Shown piece after piece: positions 10,531-21,780 of a stretch of DNA of 64,000 nt. Made by a program: the position numbers and the translations under genes. The stretch is from Typhlomys cinereus (Eukaryota; Chordata; Mammalia; Rodentia; Platacanthomyidae). The notes under the pieces were generated by a model. The model saw only the letters and a list, made by a program, of their open reading frames with translations. It searched no databases and had not been told where the DNA came from. Position 1 is the stretch's first letter. Every line of letters begins with the position of its first letter. The DNA lies in assembly GCA_023101885.1 (NCBI GenBank), contig JALPQD010000411.1, positions 124,001 through 188,000 on the forward strand. The letters run 5' to 3'.

Positions 10531-11309
10531 AGGCAATCTAGGTGTTTAGGACCCTTGCAGAGGGGATAGACCATGTCAACTGATAGGTAGTGGAAGGAGA
10601 GTGGAGTCAAACGGAGTATGAACTGAAGCTATCTGGGAAAAAAATGATATCGAGATATCAGAAGGAGGAATTTCAGGAGGCAGGGGGGCCATCATTGCAG
10701 TCCAGCAGAGATGAAGACTCTCTAGTGTGACTGCACCACTGTGAGTGGGCGCCTGGCACCCAAGAGAAGTGATGAAGGAATGAGTATGGCTGAAACGAGG
10801 TGAGAGATAAAGAAAGCAGGCCACATACTTTAAGTCTATAAACACGTAAGCATTCTTCTTTGAGCTTGAATGAAGTAATTCAAAAACACGAGAATACAAA
10901 CAGGAACAGAGAAGTGACATTATCATTTATTTGCATATTAGTCTAACCTCTCAAGGAAGATCAGATCATGTGAAACAGTTTCTTTTTAAACTAACACATG
11001 CTCTGAGAAATACCCACGGGCTATGATCACATGTATGCATCTTCACATTAAGGACACATATAGCAAATACTCTCTGAATGACCACATTACAATGCTTAGA
11101 CAGAGTTGAAATAAGCTTTGGTTTGGATCTAGGAGTCAATAAGTAAGAGAACTCGTCTCTTTTCTAAATCACAAATGCAGAGGCCTCTGCTGTGCTAGGG
11201 ATGCTTGTGCTCATCCATTGCAGCTTTTTCTGGACCCTGGCAGACCCAAGAAAAGGAACACTCAAAAGTTATTATTCACAGGACTCAAATCAAAAGATTC
11301 ATCCTTTTT
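10531..11309. other. Apparently unique DNA, no gene seen
   Basis: Contains a 116-codon minus-strand frame (10576-10926) with no recognisable domain. No other feature is visible. Confidence 0.4.
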
Positions 11310-11990
11310 TCACCTTCATTTGTACTAACCGTCACTTCACACCCTCTTCCTAGTAAATCCCTTCGAAAGATCACCAATGAGCTTCAAGTTGCCTGACCCA
11401 GAGGGCATTTTTCTGCCTCTGCTTTGTCAGACTCTCTCAGCAACAACTGACACAGCTGGCTGTTTCCTACCTGTAGTAAAACCTTCTCATTTCGGTTCCA
11501 CTAGTCTCTTATCTCGCCCACCATCTGATGACAATACCGATCTAGTCATCTTCTCCATTCCCACACTTTTCCTACCTGACCTTTGCTATAACCTATAAGG
11601 GTAGTTACGGTTCCTGTCTTTCTAGTAAAATTAATGCAGTGGACCCAAGGGATGCTCAGATTACTAGACTTAAACATTTGATGAGAATCTCTGAATTCTA
11701 ATGACCTATGTCCCTAAAACCTCTACCTTAATAAACAACACTAAACCATACAATTTGCTAAAAACTGAAGGAAGCACAGTATTTATGGTTTTTCTCTCAC
11801 ATCCCAAACCCAATCTACCAGCAACTGTTTATTTTGCCTCATTTCTCCAAATAAGCACATATCCCATCATCTACAAGACCCCGGCCTTTGACAGCCATCA
11901 TGAATTCCTACCCAAACTGAGTCCAGAGCTCATCTTTCTTTGTCTCCTTTTTAACTCATATAAGATAGCTACAGGAACTGAATAACTTTT
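11310..11990 (+). mobile_element. LINE-2 fossil (reverse-transcriptase region)
   Basis: 11360-11480 follows the mammalian LINE-2 ORF2 sense strand: 'atcaccaatgagcttcaagt', then 'tctgcctctgctttgtcaga', then 'ctctcagcaacaactgacac'. The last block translates as Leu-Ser-Ala-Thr-Thr-Asp-Thr, where LINE-2 reverse transcriptase has Leu-Ser-Ala-Ala-Phe-Asp-Thr. Further on, 'tctcacatcccaaacccaat ctaccagcaa' at about 11793-11825 matches a later part of the same ORF. The intervening sequence is deleted or scrambled. The catalytic core is not preserved, so this is a very old dead copy. The plus-strand frames at 11377-11598 and 11701-11985 are remnants of it. Confidence 0.6.
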
Positions 11991-12024
11991 TTTTAAAAAA
12001 ATGACTTATCTGCTTAAAAAGTTA

Positions 12025-12340
12025 TGCAGGGACTAGGGGAATGCTTAGGGGCTAAAGTTTTTGCCTCACAAGCAGAAGGTCTTGAGAATGGTTCCCCAGA
12101 TCACATGTAAAAATGCTGGGTGGAAATGGAGGTGGTCTGCAATTTCAGTCCTGGAAAATGGAGCCTGAGAAACCCCAAAGCAAAGCAATAAGAAGAAAGA
12201 GCAATACAAGTTGATTACCAAAGTTGCCCTTTAGTATACACAGTCTCATGCATCCAAGTACCCTCTTGTACAAGTACACATATACACATATAATAAACAA
12301 ATAAATAAATATATATATAAATAAATAAATAGCAATACAG
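12025..12340 (+). mobile_element. Older copy of the main SINE family
   Basis: The head 'gggaatgcttaggggctaaa' and 'cacaagcagaaggtcttgag' are followed by the diverged body ('ctgagaaaccccaaagcaaa') and a tail of AAAT/TATA units instead of long (CA)n. Confidence 0.7.
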
Positions 12341-12344
12341 ACCT

Positions 12345-12720
12345 GGACTTGGCAACAGATGTCTGTGATATCATTATTGGAGACAGAAACAGGAGGATCC
12401 AGGAGATTTTACTGACCAGCTACTCTAGCTAATCATCAAAATCAGGATTCATTGGCATACCCTGTCTCACAAATGAAGTAAAGGATAAAGACCCAGCTCA
12501 GTAGGTAAAACACTTCCCATATAAGCAGAGGCCTGGAGTTCAGATCCCAAGCACCCATGTAAATGCTGGATAGGTGTAGCAGCCAACCTGTAATCTAAGT
12601 GCTTGAAAAGTAGGGATAGGAGATCCTCAATGCAAGCTGAATAGTTTGTCCAAATCAAGATGTTCTTTGTTGTAGGGAGAGACAGTCCCTCAATACATAA
12701 GAGAGAGAGTTATCTGTTTC
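12345..12720 (+). mobile_element. B1-like piece and B4-like SINE
   Basis: 12345-12480 has B1-like text ('tgtgatatcattattggaga', 'caggaggatccaggaga', 'accctgtctcac'). 12485-12720 begins with a tRNA-like head ('gacccagctcagtaggtaaa') followed by 'cctgtaatctaagtgcttga' and 'gacagtccctcaatacata'. Diverged, so edges are approximate. Confidence 0.55.
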
Positions 12721-12939
12721 TGGTCCACCTGCATTTGCTAATATGTACATCCACATGCATGCCAGCACACATACGTACATGGGTGCATACCACACACACA
12801 TATTAACACATACCCAAAAAAAAGAAAGAAAAAAATAAGGTAAAATGTAAAAAAGGAACACACACAATATCAACTTCTGGCCTCCATGCATATATATACA
12901 AGCATGCACATTCCCATACAAAGTGCTTAGTCCCACACA

Positions 12940-12943
12940 CGCA

Positions 12944-12998
<55 letters not shown>
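12940..12998. repeat. (CA)n microsatellite
   Basis: More than 50 bases of CA repeat, preceded by ragged CATA units. The Cys/Val-rich minus-strand frames arise from it. Confidence 0.95.
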
Positions 12999-12999
<1 letters not shown>

Positions 13000-13001
<2 letters not shown>

Positions 13002-13585
13002 TATGAGAGAATATTTGATCTATATTGAGTAAGACACATCTGAGAGAAATCACATTGATTATCTTGCTTCTATGGAACAGTGGACCATCTGTAGATTAAT
13101 CTGCATGGGAAGCGTGCTGATCCCCATAAGCAAACACCTGAATGTCAAGGAAGCTTCACATGAGTGATCTCTCTGAGACCAAGAAAACAGAAAGTAATTT
13201 TAAACAAGGAGTATTCCACAGAAAAGATGTACAGATTGAGCAGACACGCAGCAGAATGAGAAAAAGCGAATGATAGACTGGACCATAAACGCGACGAGTG
13301 CTCAGCAACTATTTGTTATTTATGATGAAAGGCCTTTCCAGCGGGATCAATGCAATGTCTGGTACTGGCTTTTTTTCTCATTTTTTCAGACTTGACAGAA
13401 ATAAAGGAGACATCAAAAGAAAAGTTTGCATGGGTCCGTTGGCTGAAGAGGGCAGATGGACATCTCTTTAGAAAAATGACAATAGCTTGGGTCATCCATC
13501 TCAAAAACGTGTGTCATTAATCCTGCAGAGACAGTGAGAAAGAGCATGGATCAAACCAAATTTAAGGTAAAGTAGGAATGGTGCC
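13000..13585. other. Mostly unique DNA with a diverged local duplicate
   Basis: 13200-13285 resembles 15528-15612 ('gtattccacagaaaagatgtaca' against 'gtattctacagaaaagatgtaca', then 'atgagaaaaagcgaatgat' against 'atgagaaaaaaagtgaatgat'). No gene is seen. Confidence 0.5.
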
Positions 13586-13589
13586 AGAT

Positions 13590-13770
13590 TGAAAGTTAAA
13601 GATCTGAGTTTTGCAGATGGATCTCTTATTAATGACCTTGAACAAGTCACAGCTTCTAGATATTCATGAGCTAGCTGGACTATGCCAACTTTAAAGTCTT
13701 TGAGTTTCTTCCTGCTGAAATTTATAATTCTAAAATGACTATTGGAAAGTGAATAGATGTTGTTCCAAAT
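13590..13770 (+). mobile_element. MIR SINE fossil
   Basis: It follows the MIR sense order: 'gatctgagttttgcagatgg' (tRNA-like region), then 'aatgaccttgaacaagtcac' corresponding to the conserved 'tgaccttgggcaagtcac' core. The tail is diverged. Confidence 0.5.
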
Positions 13771-14087
13771 GTAGTAGAGCAGTAGTGTTATTTTCATACA
13801 TGAGGAAGGTACAATGCCACCAAACATGTGAGAGGTATGCTTTGCATCACTGATTATACCTCAGAAGTTCCTATCACATCACCTGATGTCATGCCTTTGC
13901 AATTTATCAAAGGTCCTTTGCTTGAAGACAAAGGAAGGTCACTTCTTTGCAGTCAGTCTAAAACATGATGTCACAAAAATTTACAAGTAGCCATAAAATG
14001 TATTACATATGAAGTCCAAGAATATTGTCAAATTGAATTTTTTTAAATACACATCAGAAAAATACATTGTCAGTTTTAAAAGCATCT

Positions 14088-15290
14088 ATACAATGGAGTA
14101 CTACTCAGCCATCAAAAATGATGAATTACTGGAATTTGCTGGGAAATGGATGTCATTAGAAACAATTATATTAAGTGAAGTATCCCAAACCCAGAAAGTT
14201 AAGCGCTGTATGTACTCCCTAATAGGTGGCTCCTAGTACCAAACTCACCCAGCCCATATTGAGACACTCAAAGGTAAACCTATGTAATACAGTAATTGCA
14301 AGGATTGTGAACAGGAGGGATGGGGTTGGAGGGCCACACCAGACACAAGGAGAGAAGGGACCATGTTACAGCAGAGAAAATCAACCTACAAGGAATGCAG
14401 GTAAGTAATGTGACACCTGGTTAAGTTCACAGACGTTCGTTCCTGATCATGTACAACTGAGGGGGTATGATCTCACCAGAGGGCAAGGGCATATAGTCTG
14501 GCAGATGAAAGGTGATCATTTTGCAAATGGGTGACTGACCCCTCCCTCACCGAGGTTTCCTGCTTTTATTACATCTACCCTTGAATGTGCTATTATAACA
14601 AGACTCCAGTTTAACAGTTTTTTGTCTCTGACCAGGGGGTGACATACAGTGCCCATCACGATGGAGTGAAGGGCATTGCAGGAGCAGCAAAACTGCAAAA
14701 GAAAATCAACAAACCACAATCCAGAACTTCAGAGACTCTATATCAACCACATAGAACTAGGCCAGCTTAATCTCTCCCCATCCTGAAGCTCAGGGACATT
14801 TGCGGAAGAGGGGGCGGTAAGATTGTAAGAGCAAAAGGATGGGAGGAGCAATGATCTGAAGATTCTCCACACTAGTTAGGGCTGAAGCAATCATAATAGG
14901 ACTTTGCATGCCCTGCGCAATGTCCAACACACTATAGACCTCACAAAGTCTAGAATCGGCTAAAGGCACCAAGATCCTTGGAGGCAAGGGATTGACAGCC
15001 ACAGTAGTGTTCCTATGCTTAAGGGGAACATGAGAAAGGGTTCAGGGAAATGCCACTGGGTCCTTGTACATCATCGGAGAGGAGGACCAAGAGGAGAGTT
15101 AGGCATATACAATAAAGGACTCTCTGGGAATTGGGGGGGGGCACTTGGAGACGGGGAGGGAGGGAAAGGGAGCAGGGGGTTCAGGAGGAGGAGGAGGGGG
15201 GACGGAACTGGTCTACCTATTAAGTTTGTATAAGCAGAAATAATAATAAAAAATGTTAAAAAAATTAAAAAAAATAAAAGGCGATTGCTT
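14088..15290 (+). mobile_element. LINE-1 3' end, 5'-truncated (subfamily 1)
   Basis: It begins in the last ~50 codons of ORF2. The frame 14009-14236 carries the typical C-terminal Tyr-Tyr-Ser-Ala-Ile-Lys motif and stops at the normal ORF2 end. It runs through the whole 3' UTR, including the G-rich tract at about 15130-15205, to an AATAATAAT and A-rich tail. A possible short flanking duplication, aaaagcat (about 14078 and 15302), is weak. ORF2 lacks its endonuclease and reverse transcriptase here, so the copy is dead. Confidence 0.85.
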
Positions 15291-15299
15291 CAAAAGAAA

Positions 15300-15730
15300 A
15301 AAAAAGCATATAAGGTTCTTCAAATACATTAGAATTGCTATGATTCAAAACAAGATGCTAAAGATCAAAGGGAGTCTCTACATTTACTAAAGATATCCAA
15401 TAATTATTTGGGAAATGTACTAGTCTTTGAATTTGTGCAACAGGTTAAATAAAGATTTATAGTTTTGCAGGCTAAGGGAGAACACATATAACAGGAAATA
15501 GACTGCAAGGAGCAGTGGTTAAAGCATTTTTTAAATCAAAAAGTATTCTACAGAAAAGATGTACACATTGAGAGAAAGATGTGCAGCCAAATGAGAAAAA
15601 AAGTGAATGATGAGCGTTCAAGTGAATTCAGTAGTAGAAATGGACTCATCTAGCAGAAAAAAAAAATCTCCTCATCAGAGTGAAACTCTTGGTAAGATGG
15701 TAAATAACAAGAAAATTGAGATCACTCGCA
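15300..15730. other. Unique DNA, no gene seen
   Basis: Includes the diverged partner of 13200-13285. No coding or RNA feature. Confidence 0.45.
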
Positions 15731-15734
15731 TTGA

Positions 15735-15950
15735 CCTAAAGCCCATTCTTTACCAGGCCGTGTAATAGCTGCTTAACATTTCTATTTCCTTTTATCCCCT
15801 TAGCAAATCTGGGAATTAGGTAGTACTGTCCTCATTTTGCACTTGAAGAAACGAAGCTCAGAAAGATTTGGTAATTTTCAATGGTAACAAAGGTAATACA
15901 AAGAAAAATGAAAAGTAAAATTCATGTCCTTCTCATCCAATGCTAATGGT
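15735..15950 (-). mobile_element. MIR SINE fossil, minus strand
   Basis: The antisense MIR pattern is clear: 'accaggccgtgtaatagctg', 'aggtagtactgtcctcattt tgcacttgaagaaacgaagc tcagaaag' in place of the consensus 'gtactattattatccccatt', 'tacagatgaggaaactgagg'. Old copy. Confidence 0.7.
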
Positions 15951-18800
15951 GTTTCAGTTACTTTAACCTGCACGAATGACCCAAATATCAGTATTCAGAG
16001 AAGCTGTGTAACAGAAGCAAGAGAAAAGTAGTTGTTTCAGAAAGCATAATATACATAAAGAAGCACTTGAAGCAAAGTGATTTAGGGTGACTAAAGAATG
16101 GAAGCTCATTACATCTGTGGTATTGGAGCACCAGATTGCAACTTTTTATCGCAGTGGAAGAAAGCATTCACATATAAATTCCAAATTATTCAGTAATAAA
16201 AGAAAATAGTTTGGGACACATTCTTGTATTTCAGACTGTAGATATGTTTTATTTGAAATCTCAAACTCTATCCACCTTCTCAAAAACAGTTTTACACATC
16301 AAAATAGCAACTGCCATTTCAGACATTTCTTTTTTCCTGAGCCAGAAACTTGTTGAGCAGTAAGAGTCAAGGACCTTTATCTGTATAAAACAAAGCACAT
16401 TAATAATGAAGAGGAACCTTACATTAAAATTGATAAGAAGTGCTCACATTCCCTGTTGAGAGGGAACATTCCCTGTTGTTGAGTGTTTATGTTTTAATCT
16501 TGATAAATATGATCACTGTCTCCCCATAGCACTGGTGGAATTTCACAAGTGACAGCAAAGTTAAGGTATTTCTGAGACTGAATTCTGACCTAAGGCAGCA
16601 CATCTGATTAGGAATGGATGAGGTTTCAGGATAGAATAGTTTGGGATTCCTGAATTCAGCAGTTCAAAATACTGTCGGTTCTTCATTTAAACTGACTGAT
16701 GAGGATTGGGAGTTGCAGTTCAAGAGAGGACTTGCCTACCAAGTACCACGTTCTAACTTCAGTCCCCAAAATGGTGAAAACAAATAGATGCTTAAATACA
16801 TGAATTAGTTAATTGATTGATTAATGGACTTTTGTGATTCATGAAATAGATGAAAGCTGTGTGTAACTTTCCTTTCTCTCCTAGAACACTAAAATCACAT
16901 CAATAGAGAATTCTTCTAGATGGATATATAATTTGATCTAGAAAATTAATTCTTTTATATCTGGTTAATTATTAATCTTTATATGGTTTGAAAAACTTTG
17001 AAGAATATTTTTCCTGTAGTGTGACTGAAAAATCTTCATAAATACAGAAGTTTACACTAAATCTTTCTCATTGATAATAATAATTGCTAGCATTGACAGA
17101 AATTTTTGTGATATTTAGATAAATATGATTCCCACATTCTAGTCTATAAAGTATTCCATGAAGCAGCAGTTTATAGAAGAGAACCTTTTGTGTATACACT
17201 TAATTCCCAACTTTTATATCATATCAATAAAAATAATTTCTTTTATTACAAGATCAGTTAAAGGAAAAGGCATAGCTTAATAATTCTCTAAAATATGATG
17301 TGCACCAAATGAATTGAATTATTCAATTGCTCTCCAACCTAAGATGAAAAATAATGTTAAGATTAATGTGTTAATATTAACAAAAGACATATTCTAATAT
17401 ATCAGAGGTAAAGAAATGAAGTTATTACTTCTCATTATTACACCAGTAAGTTAGCAATATACGATATTTGAGCTAATCTTGAAGGTAAAGAACATTTTTA
17501 AATGAGAAAATAGAAGAACTCTCTAGTATCTAATATCGTGTCGGGGACTCAGTGTGTTAGGTGATGGTATGGACTGCTTGAATTAATCTGTTTAGATTCT
17601 AAAAAATCTATTTTATGAATTTCCACCTTATTGTATTTATATCTTGTTACTATCTCAGAATTAATTATTGCTTAGAGTATTAAGGAAAATTGTTACAAAT
17701 TATCCCAGTTTCTTAGTCAATTAAGGATTCTCATTAAAATGACAAATAATAGGTTTTGTATAAATTCACACATTATGTATGTGTGCTGCAGGGCATAAAT
17801 GAAAATTTCCTTTTTGGTGGTGACTTTTTCTTTGTATCTGCTCTTGTAAATGTTTTTCTTAATTTAGCTTGGCTGTGGCTAATCTTTTCCCTCTGAAAGC
17901 AAGTGGTCATACATGGATGAAAACCCTTAAATTTGCTTCAAAACACCAGTATCCCACAGGGAATATACTTATTCCAGAAGTGACAAAAAACATCGGAAAA
18001 CATAAGATCTTGACGTAAATGTTAAGCACTCACCTTCAAATCTATTTGTTCACCTTTTGGGGTTTTACAGTCAGAGATCCACGATATACAAAAATTACAA
18101 ATATATACACACACATATACATGTTATCATTTATGCAAGAATTAACTTGAAGTCTGAACAAATCTTCAAATTCTCTATCAGCAATTTACTTGTATTTGGT
18201 GCTTCTTTGTGGTCCTTTGTTCCTTGTGTCAGGTAGAAATCATGTCTAGGATGCTAGGGGCAAAACATATACATCACTGCTCATGTTTCCCATGTCCTCT
18301 GTTGCTCTCCCCAAAGCGTTCAGGTGCTGTTCTCTGCAAAATGAGGAGGAACACGCCTTTAGAAACCTTTCATAGTCTTGCAGCCTCCAGTGACATTGCT
18401 TGTATGAACAATGAAATCTCTTTTCTACTGTTAAAATTTCCATAGCTGGTCTGTTTCTCTATTGCATATTGGAAAACACCAGTGGGTTGCAGTAAGACTC
18501 TGGTGGGAAGGAGAGCTAACTCATAAGAACAGTAATTGATTAGCAGCAGCATCCCTTGGTAACTTGGAATCTATGTTTGTCTAAGAAAATTGGTTTTGGA
18601 TAATATATCTTATTGAACAGAAAACAAAACATAATCACATGCACACACACAGACTATGTGTGAGAGTGTATTGTCAAATATTTGATAGTTTAATCAAGGG
18701 AGTTTGGAAATCTTTATTATTTGATATTCTGTAATAATATTGACAGTAAAACATTTCTGTAAGTGGATAAGATGTCTTTCTTTGTTTTTATACATCAATC
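15951..18800. other. About 2.8 kb of AT-rich unique DNA
   Basis: No gene, RNA gene or repeat recognised. Short frames around 18200-18550 on both strands have no domain signature. Confidence 0.45.
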
Positions 18801-18809
18801 AAAGTTCAA

Positions 18810-18956
18810 GTATATAGGGCTGCTGAGGTGGTCCTGCTGTGCACGTCTGATGACATGCGTGAGATCCGCTGGAGTACACATAAAGATGGAAAGACAAGAG
18901 GACCAACTTCATAGTTTTCCTCTAAACTCCAAATATACACCATGCAGCATGTGTGT

Positions 18957-19003
<47 letters not shown>

Positions 19004-19080
19004 TGCACACATGAATCAAGAGGAGAAACAGGAGGAGGAGGGGGAGATAGAGAGAGGGAAAAACATTAAATTAATAAAGC
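18810..19080 (+). mobile_element. Degenerate SINE-like piece with (CA)n tail
   Basis: It starts 'gggctgctgaggtggtcctg' and reaches a (CA)n run at 18957-19001 and an A-rich end, the layout of a tRNA-derived SINE. The body is too diverged to assign. Confidence 0.4.
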
Positions 19081-19459
19081 TTTTTTTAAAGTAAAGATAC
19101 ATACTATATTAATGGTCTCCAAGTTTACACACAGTATAATAGTGAATAATGTCATTTATTTCTTTTATTCAGTTGATGAACAGGTAGCAAGTACCAGCCA
19201 AACAGATCCAGACATGTCTATCCTTTTGACCTTGGCACATGATGTGCTGTAAACAAAGTTCATGCTAGAGAACCATAGGATGACAAAGATTGCAGAAAGG
19301 CTGCATGACTCTAATCGTGTTTTATTTGAGTTTACAGTTTCATGTCAAATACCATTCCTAGTTGGCCTTAAGCACATGAAACTATCTTTTAGAATTATGT
19401 GATCACTTCGTGTTTAAAATTCAGATGTATATAACCATGTTATTGGAAACACAATTTGT
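19081..19459. other. Unique DNA, no gene seen
   Basis: No feature recognised. Confidence 0.4.
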
Positions 19460-19565
19460 TCTAGGAATCTTTCTGGATCATGAATCAGGTCATGCATAAG
19501 TCACAATTTTCTTCCTGGGTATTCAACTTAGATGAATGTAGCAAGGGCTGTTTCTTTATAAGAAT
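19460..19565 (+). repeat. Chimeric duplicated patch (two donor segments)
   Basis: 19460-19504 is identical over 45 bases to 21667-21711. 19503-19565 is identical over 63 bases to 20729-20791. The two pieces share the bases 'ac' at their junction. Neither donor neighbourhood continues beyond these limits. Confidence 0.9.
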
Positions 19566-19622
19566 TATAAGAATAAGAATTATAAATCGGGATAATGAAG
19601 ACGAATCCTCTTAGAGGGGCAG

Positions 19623-20054
19623 TTTCATAGTCAGGCACAGGTGTCAACTTGACTGTTGAGGATTTGCATTCTGGGCACATTTGTAGAGAATTAGTGGTTT
19701 GTTGAGTTAGGCCTAGAGCAAACCTGCATGAGATTGTCTAGCTGATGGGGAATGCCCAGCCCAGCATGGGTGTGATTAGGCCCTGGAATAAAATACAGAA
19801 AGCTAGTTAAGAGAGTTGGCATCCTTTTGTACACTTGGCCAGACATGCTGGTCTGGCAAGTAAGGATCATCCCTCTCTCAGCCATTACGCAGAGATGGTA
19901 TGGCCAGTTCCCTCAGCCGTGGTGTTGGTGTGAACTCTCCTGTCAAGCTGGACTGAGAACTGTAACCAGATAATGGTAAGAGACAATTAAGCCCCTTGTT
20001 CCCTTAAGCCATTTAATGGTCATTTGCCAGCAAACATGCAAGTGAACTGCAACA
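19623..20054 (+). mobile_element. Solo LTR, ERVL-MaLR type, with 5-bp target duplication
   Basis: LTR of about 432 bases, aligning to 8016-8438 and 63233-63621. It contains 'acttggccagacatgctggt', a taagcccc/aataaac-type 3' region, and ends 'gaactgcaaca'. The 5-base sequence ggcag lies on both sides (19618-19622 and 20055-20059), the size expected for ERVL-group integration. The first base pair of the LTR has decayed from TG to TT. No internal sequence remains. Confidence 0.85.
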
Positions 20055-20059
20055 GGCAG

Positions 20060-21042
20060 GTTCTCACTCCTGAATGTCCAGATCCCATTGATTATGGTTG
20101 TTATGTCCCAATTCAAAGGAAGATTTATGTCTTTATATCCCTAACTGGGATAGTTCTTGGATGTTAATAATACATATTTAGAATAACATAAACAAAAACA
20201 AAAACTGACAATGTGTCAGTTAGGTCCCTTATAATGAGAAATTTGCCATCTAAGGAAAATGAAAACAAAGGCACAAAAGAGAATGTAAACTTTTTCACAC
20301 AATCTCAAAAGCAAGTATTTCCACATGAAGTCCTCCAAGTTGAACTATATTATTTACATTCAGTCTTTAACAGATTAGTTAAAATTTAGTTTTAGATACA
20401 AATAATAAAGTCAAAGCTTACTGACTTCAATCCAATTATATTCATTTTTGAAAGGATAATTGGTATCAAATTTAATTTTAATGATCTTCTATAGCTATGA
20501 TTTCTTTTGTCCTCCTAATTGTGATGGAATTATTAAGCAGAACAAATGTATTGTCTTTGTCTCTTGTTCCTTAAACAAAAATGTACTCAGTTTTAGTTTA
20601 TTCATGCCAGAAAATAGAATACCAACTAATTATTATTCACTGTGTTAAGAATATCCTATTAGTTGGTTCACATGAAAGAATATGAGAAAAGAAAAAAGAA
20701 AAGAAAAGAATATAAAGAAACCCTGCTAACAATTTTCTTCCTGGGTATTCAACTTAGATGAATGTAGCAAGGGCTGTTTCTTTATAAGAATGGTATAAAT
20801 TGACAAATTATCTGGTTGAGTGGTTTCTTTTCCAATATCAGTTTTTTGATGCTGAAGAGTACATTTTTTGGATCTCAGTCTAAATGAGGTGTCATATAAG
20901 ATGAATCTCTAAAGGTTCCTGCTAATCTATTGGCTATAGTTCAACCTATTCCTGAAAGCACTTTCTAAGACCTTTGCATTTACATAGTTATGTCTAGAGA
21001 CAGGATTGCAGACATAACTGTTTTTCAAAATAGTGTGAAGAG
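20060..21042. other. Unique DNA with a donor segment
   Basis: Contains 20729-20791, one of the two sources (or copies) of the chimeric patch at 19460. Otherwise AT-rich with no recognised feature. Confidence 0.5.
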
Positions 21043-21325
21043 TGCTGGAGAGATGGCTCAGGGGTTAAGACTCTGCCTTGAAGGCAGAAGGTCCTGAGTT
21101 CAAATCCAAGGTCCTATGTAAAAGCTCTAGGTAGAAATAGCGGCAGCCTGCACTTCTAGCCCTGGTGGGCAGAGCCTGGGAAATCCCAGAGTGAAACAAG
21201 AAGGAGATAGAAGTAATCCAGGATGATTCCTATAGTTACTCTTGGTCCTCCATAGGGACAAACAGTGCCCTATGATACACACACAGACACAACACACACA
21301 CACACAGAGTAATAAAAAACATTAA
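21043..21325 (+). mobile_element. Older copy of the main SINE family
   Basis: This is a well-preserved older copy: 'gctggagagatggctcaggg', 'aaggcagaaggtcctgagtt', body 'gcagcctgcacttctagccc' and 'tccaggatgattcc', then a short (CA)n tail. It is useful for seeing that the old and young SINE bodies are homologous. Confidence 0.85.
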
Positions 21326-21589
21326 AAACAGTGTGAAGACTATGAAGTATATCCAGTTCATATTAATGAAACATCAGTGATAATCTACTGAGGTTGGTAA
21401 TGATCCTTTGGAAGAATATTAGTTTGGGGTGGTAAGGAAAATGTACTCTCTGATATTTCACTTTTACACTTTCTACTGAACCCCTCCCCAACTTTTTAAC
21501 TAAATACTGCTTTGTACTCTCTCAAACTTACTCTGGCTGAATTAATTCACAGAATTCACAAGTGTCCTCCTTACATTCAGAATGTGGAG

Positions 21590-21735
21590 TTGTCTCTGAG
21601 AGACTGATGAGGACTAATGCTGATGGAGAAGTGAAGGAGGATGCTTTCCAATGGTGTATCCAGTGATCTAGGAATCTTTCTGGATCATGAATCAGGTCAT
21701 GCATAAGTCACCACAGACAGACAAAATAAAACACA
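21590..21735 (+). mobile_element. Old LINE-1 3' UTR fragment
   Basis: It resembles 47105-47220 in order ('actgatgaggactaatg', 'gtgaaggaggatgctttcca', 'ggatcatgaatcaggtcatg' against 'ggatcatgtcacccacgtga'). It lies directly upstream of the full-length LINE-1 and includes the donor segment 21667-21711. Confidence 0.45.
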
Positions 21736-21780
21736 GTGAGTTGAAAAAATAAAAAGATTTGAAAATAGGAGAAACTCTGT

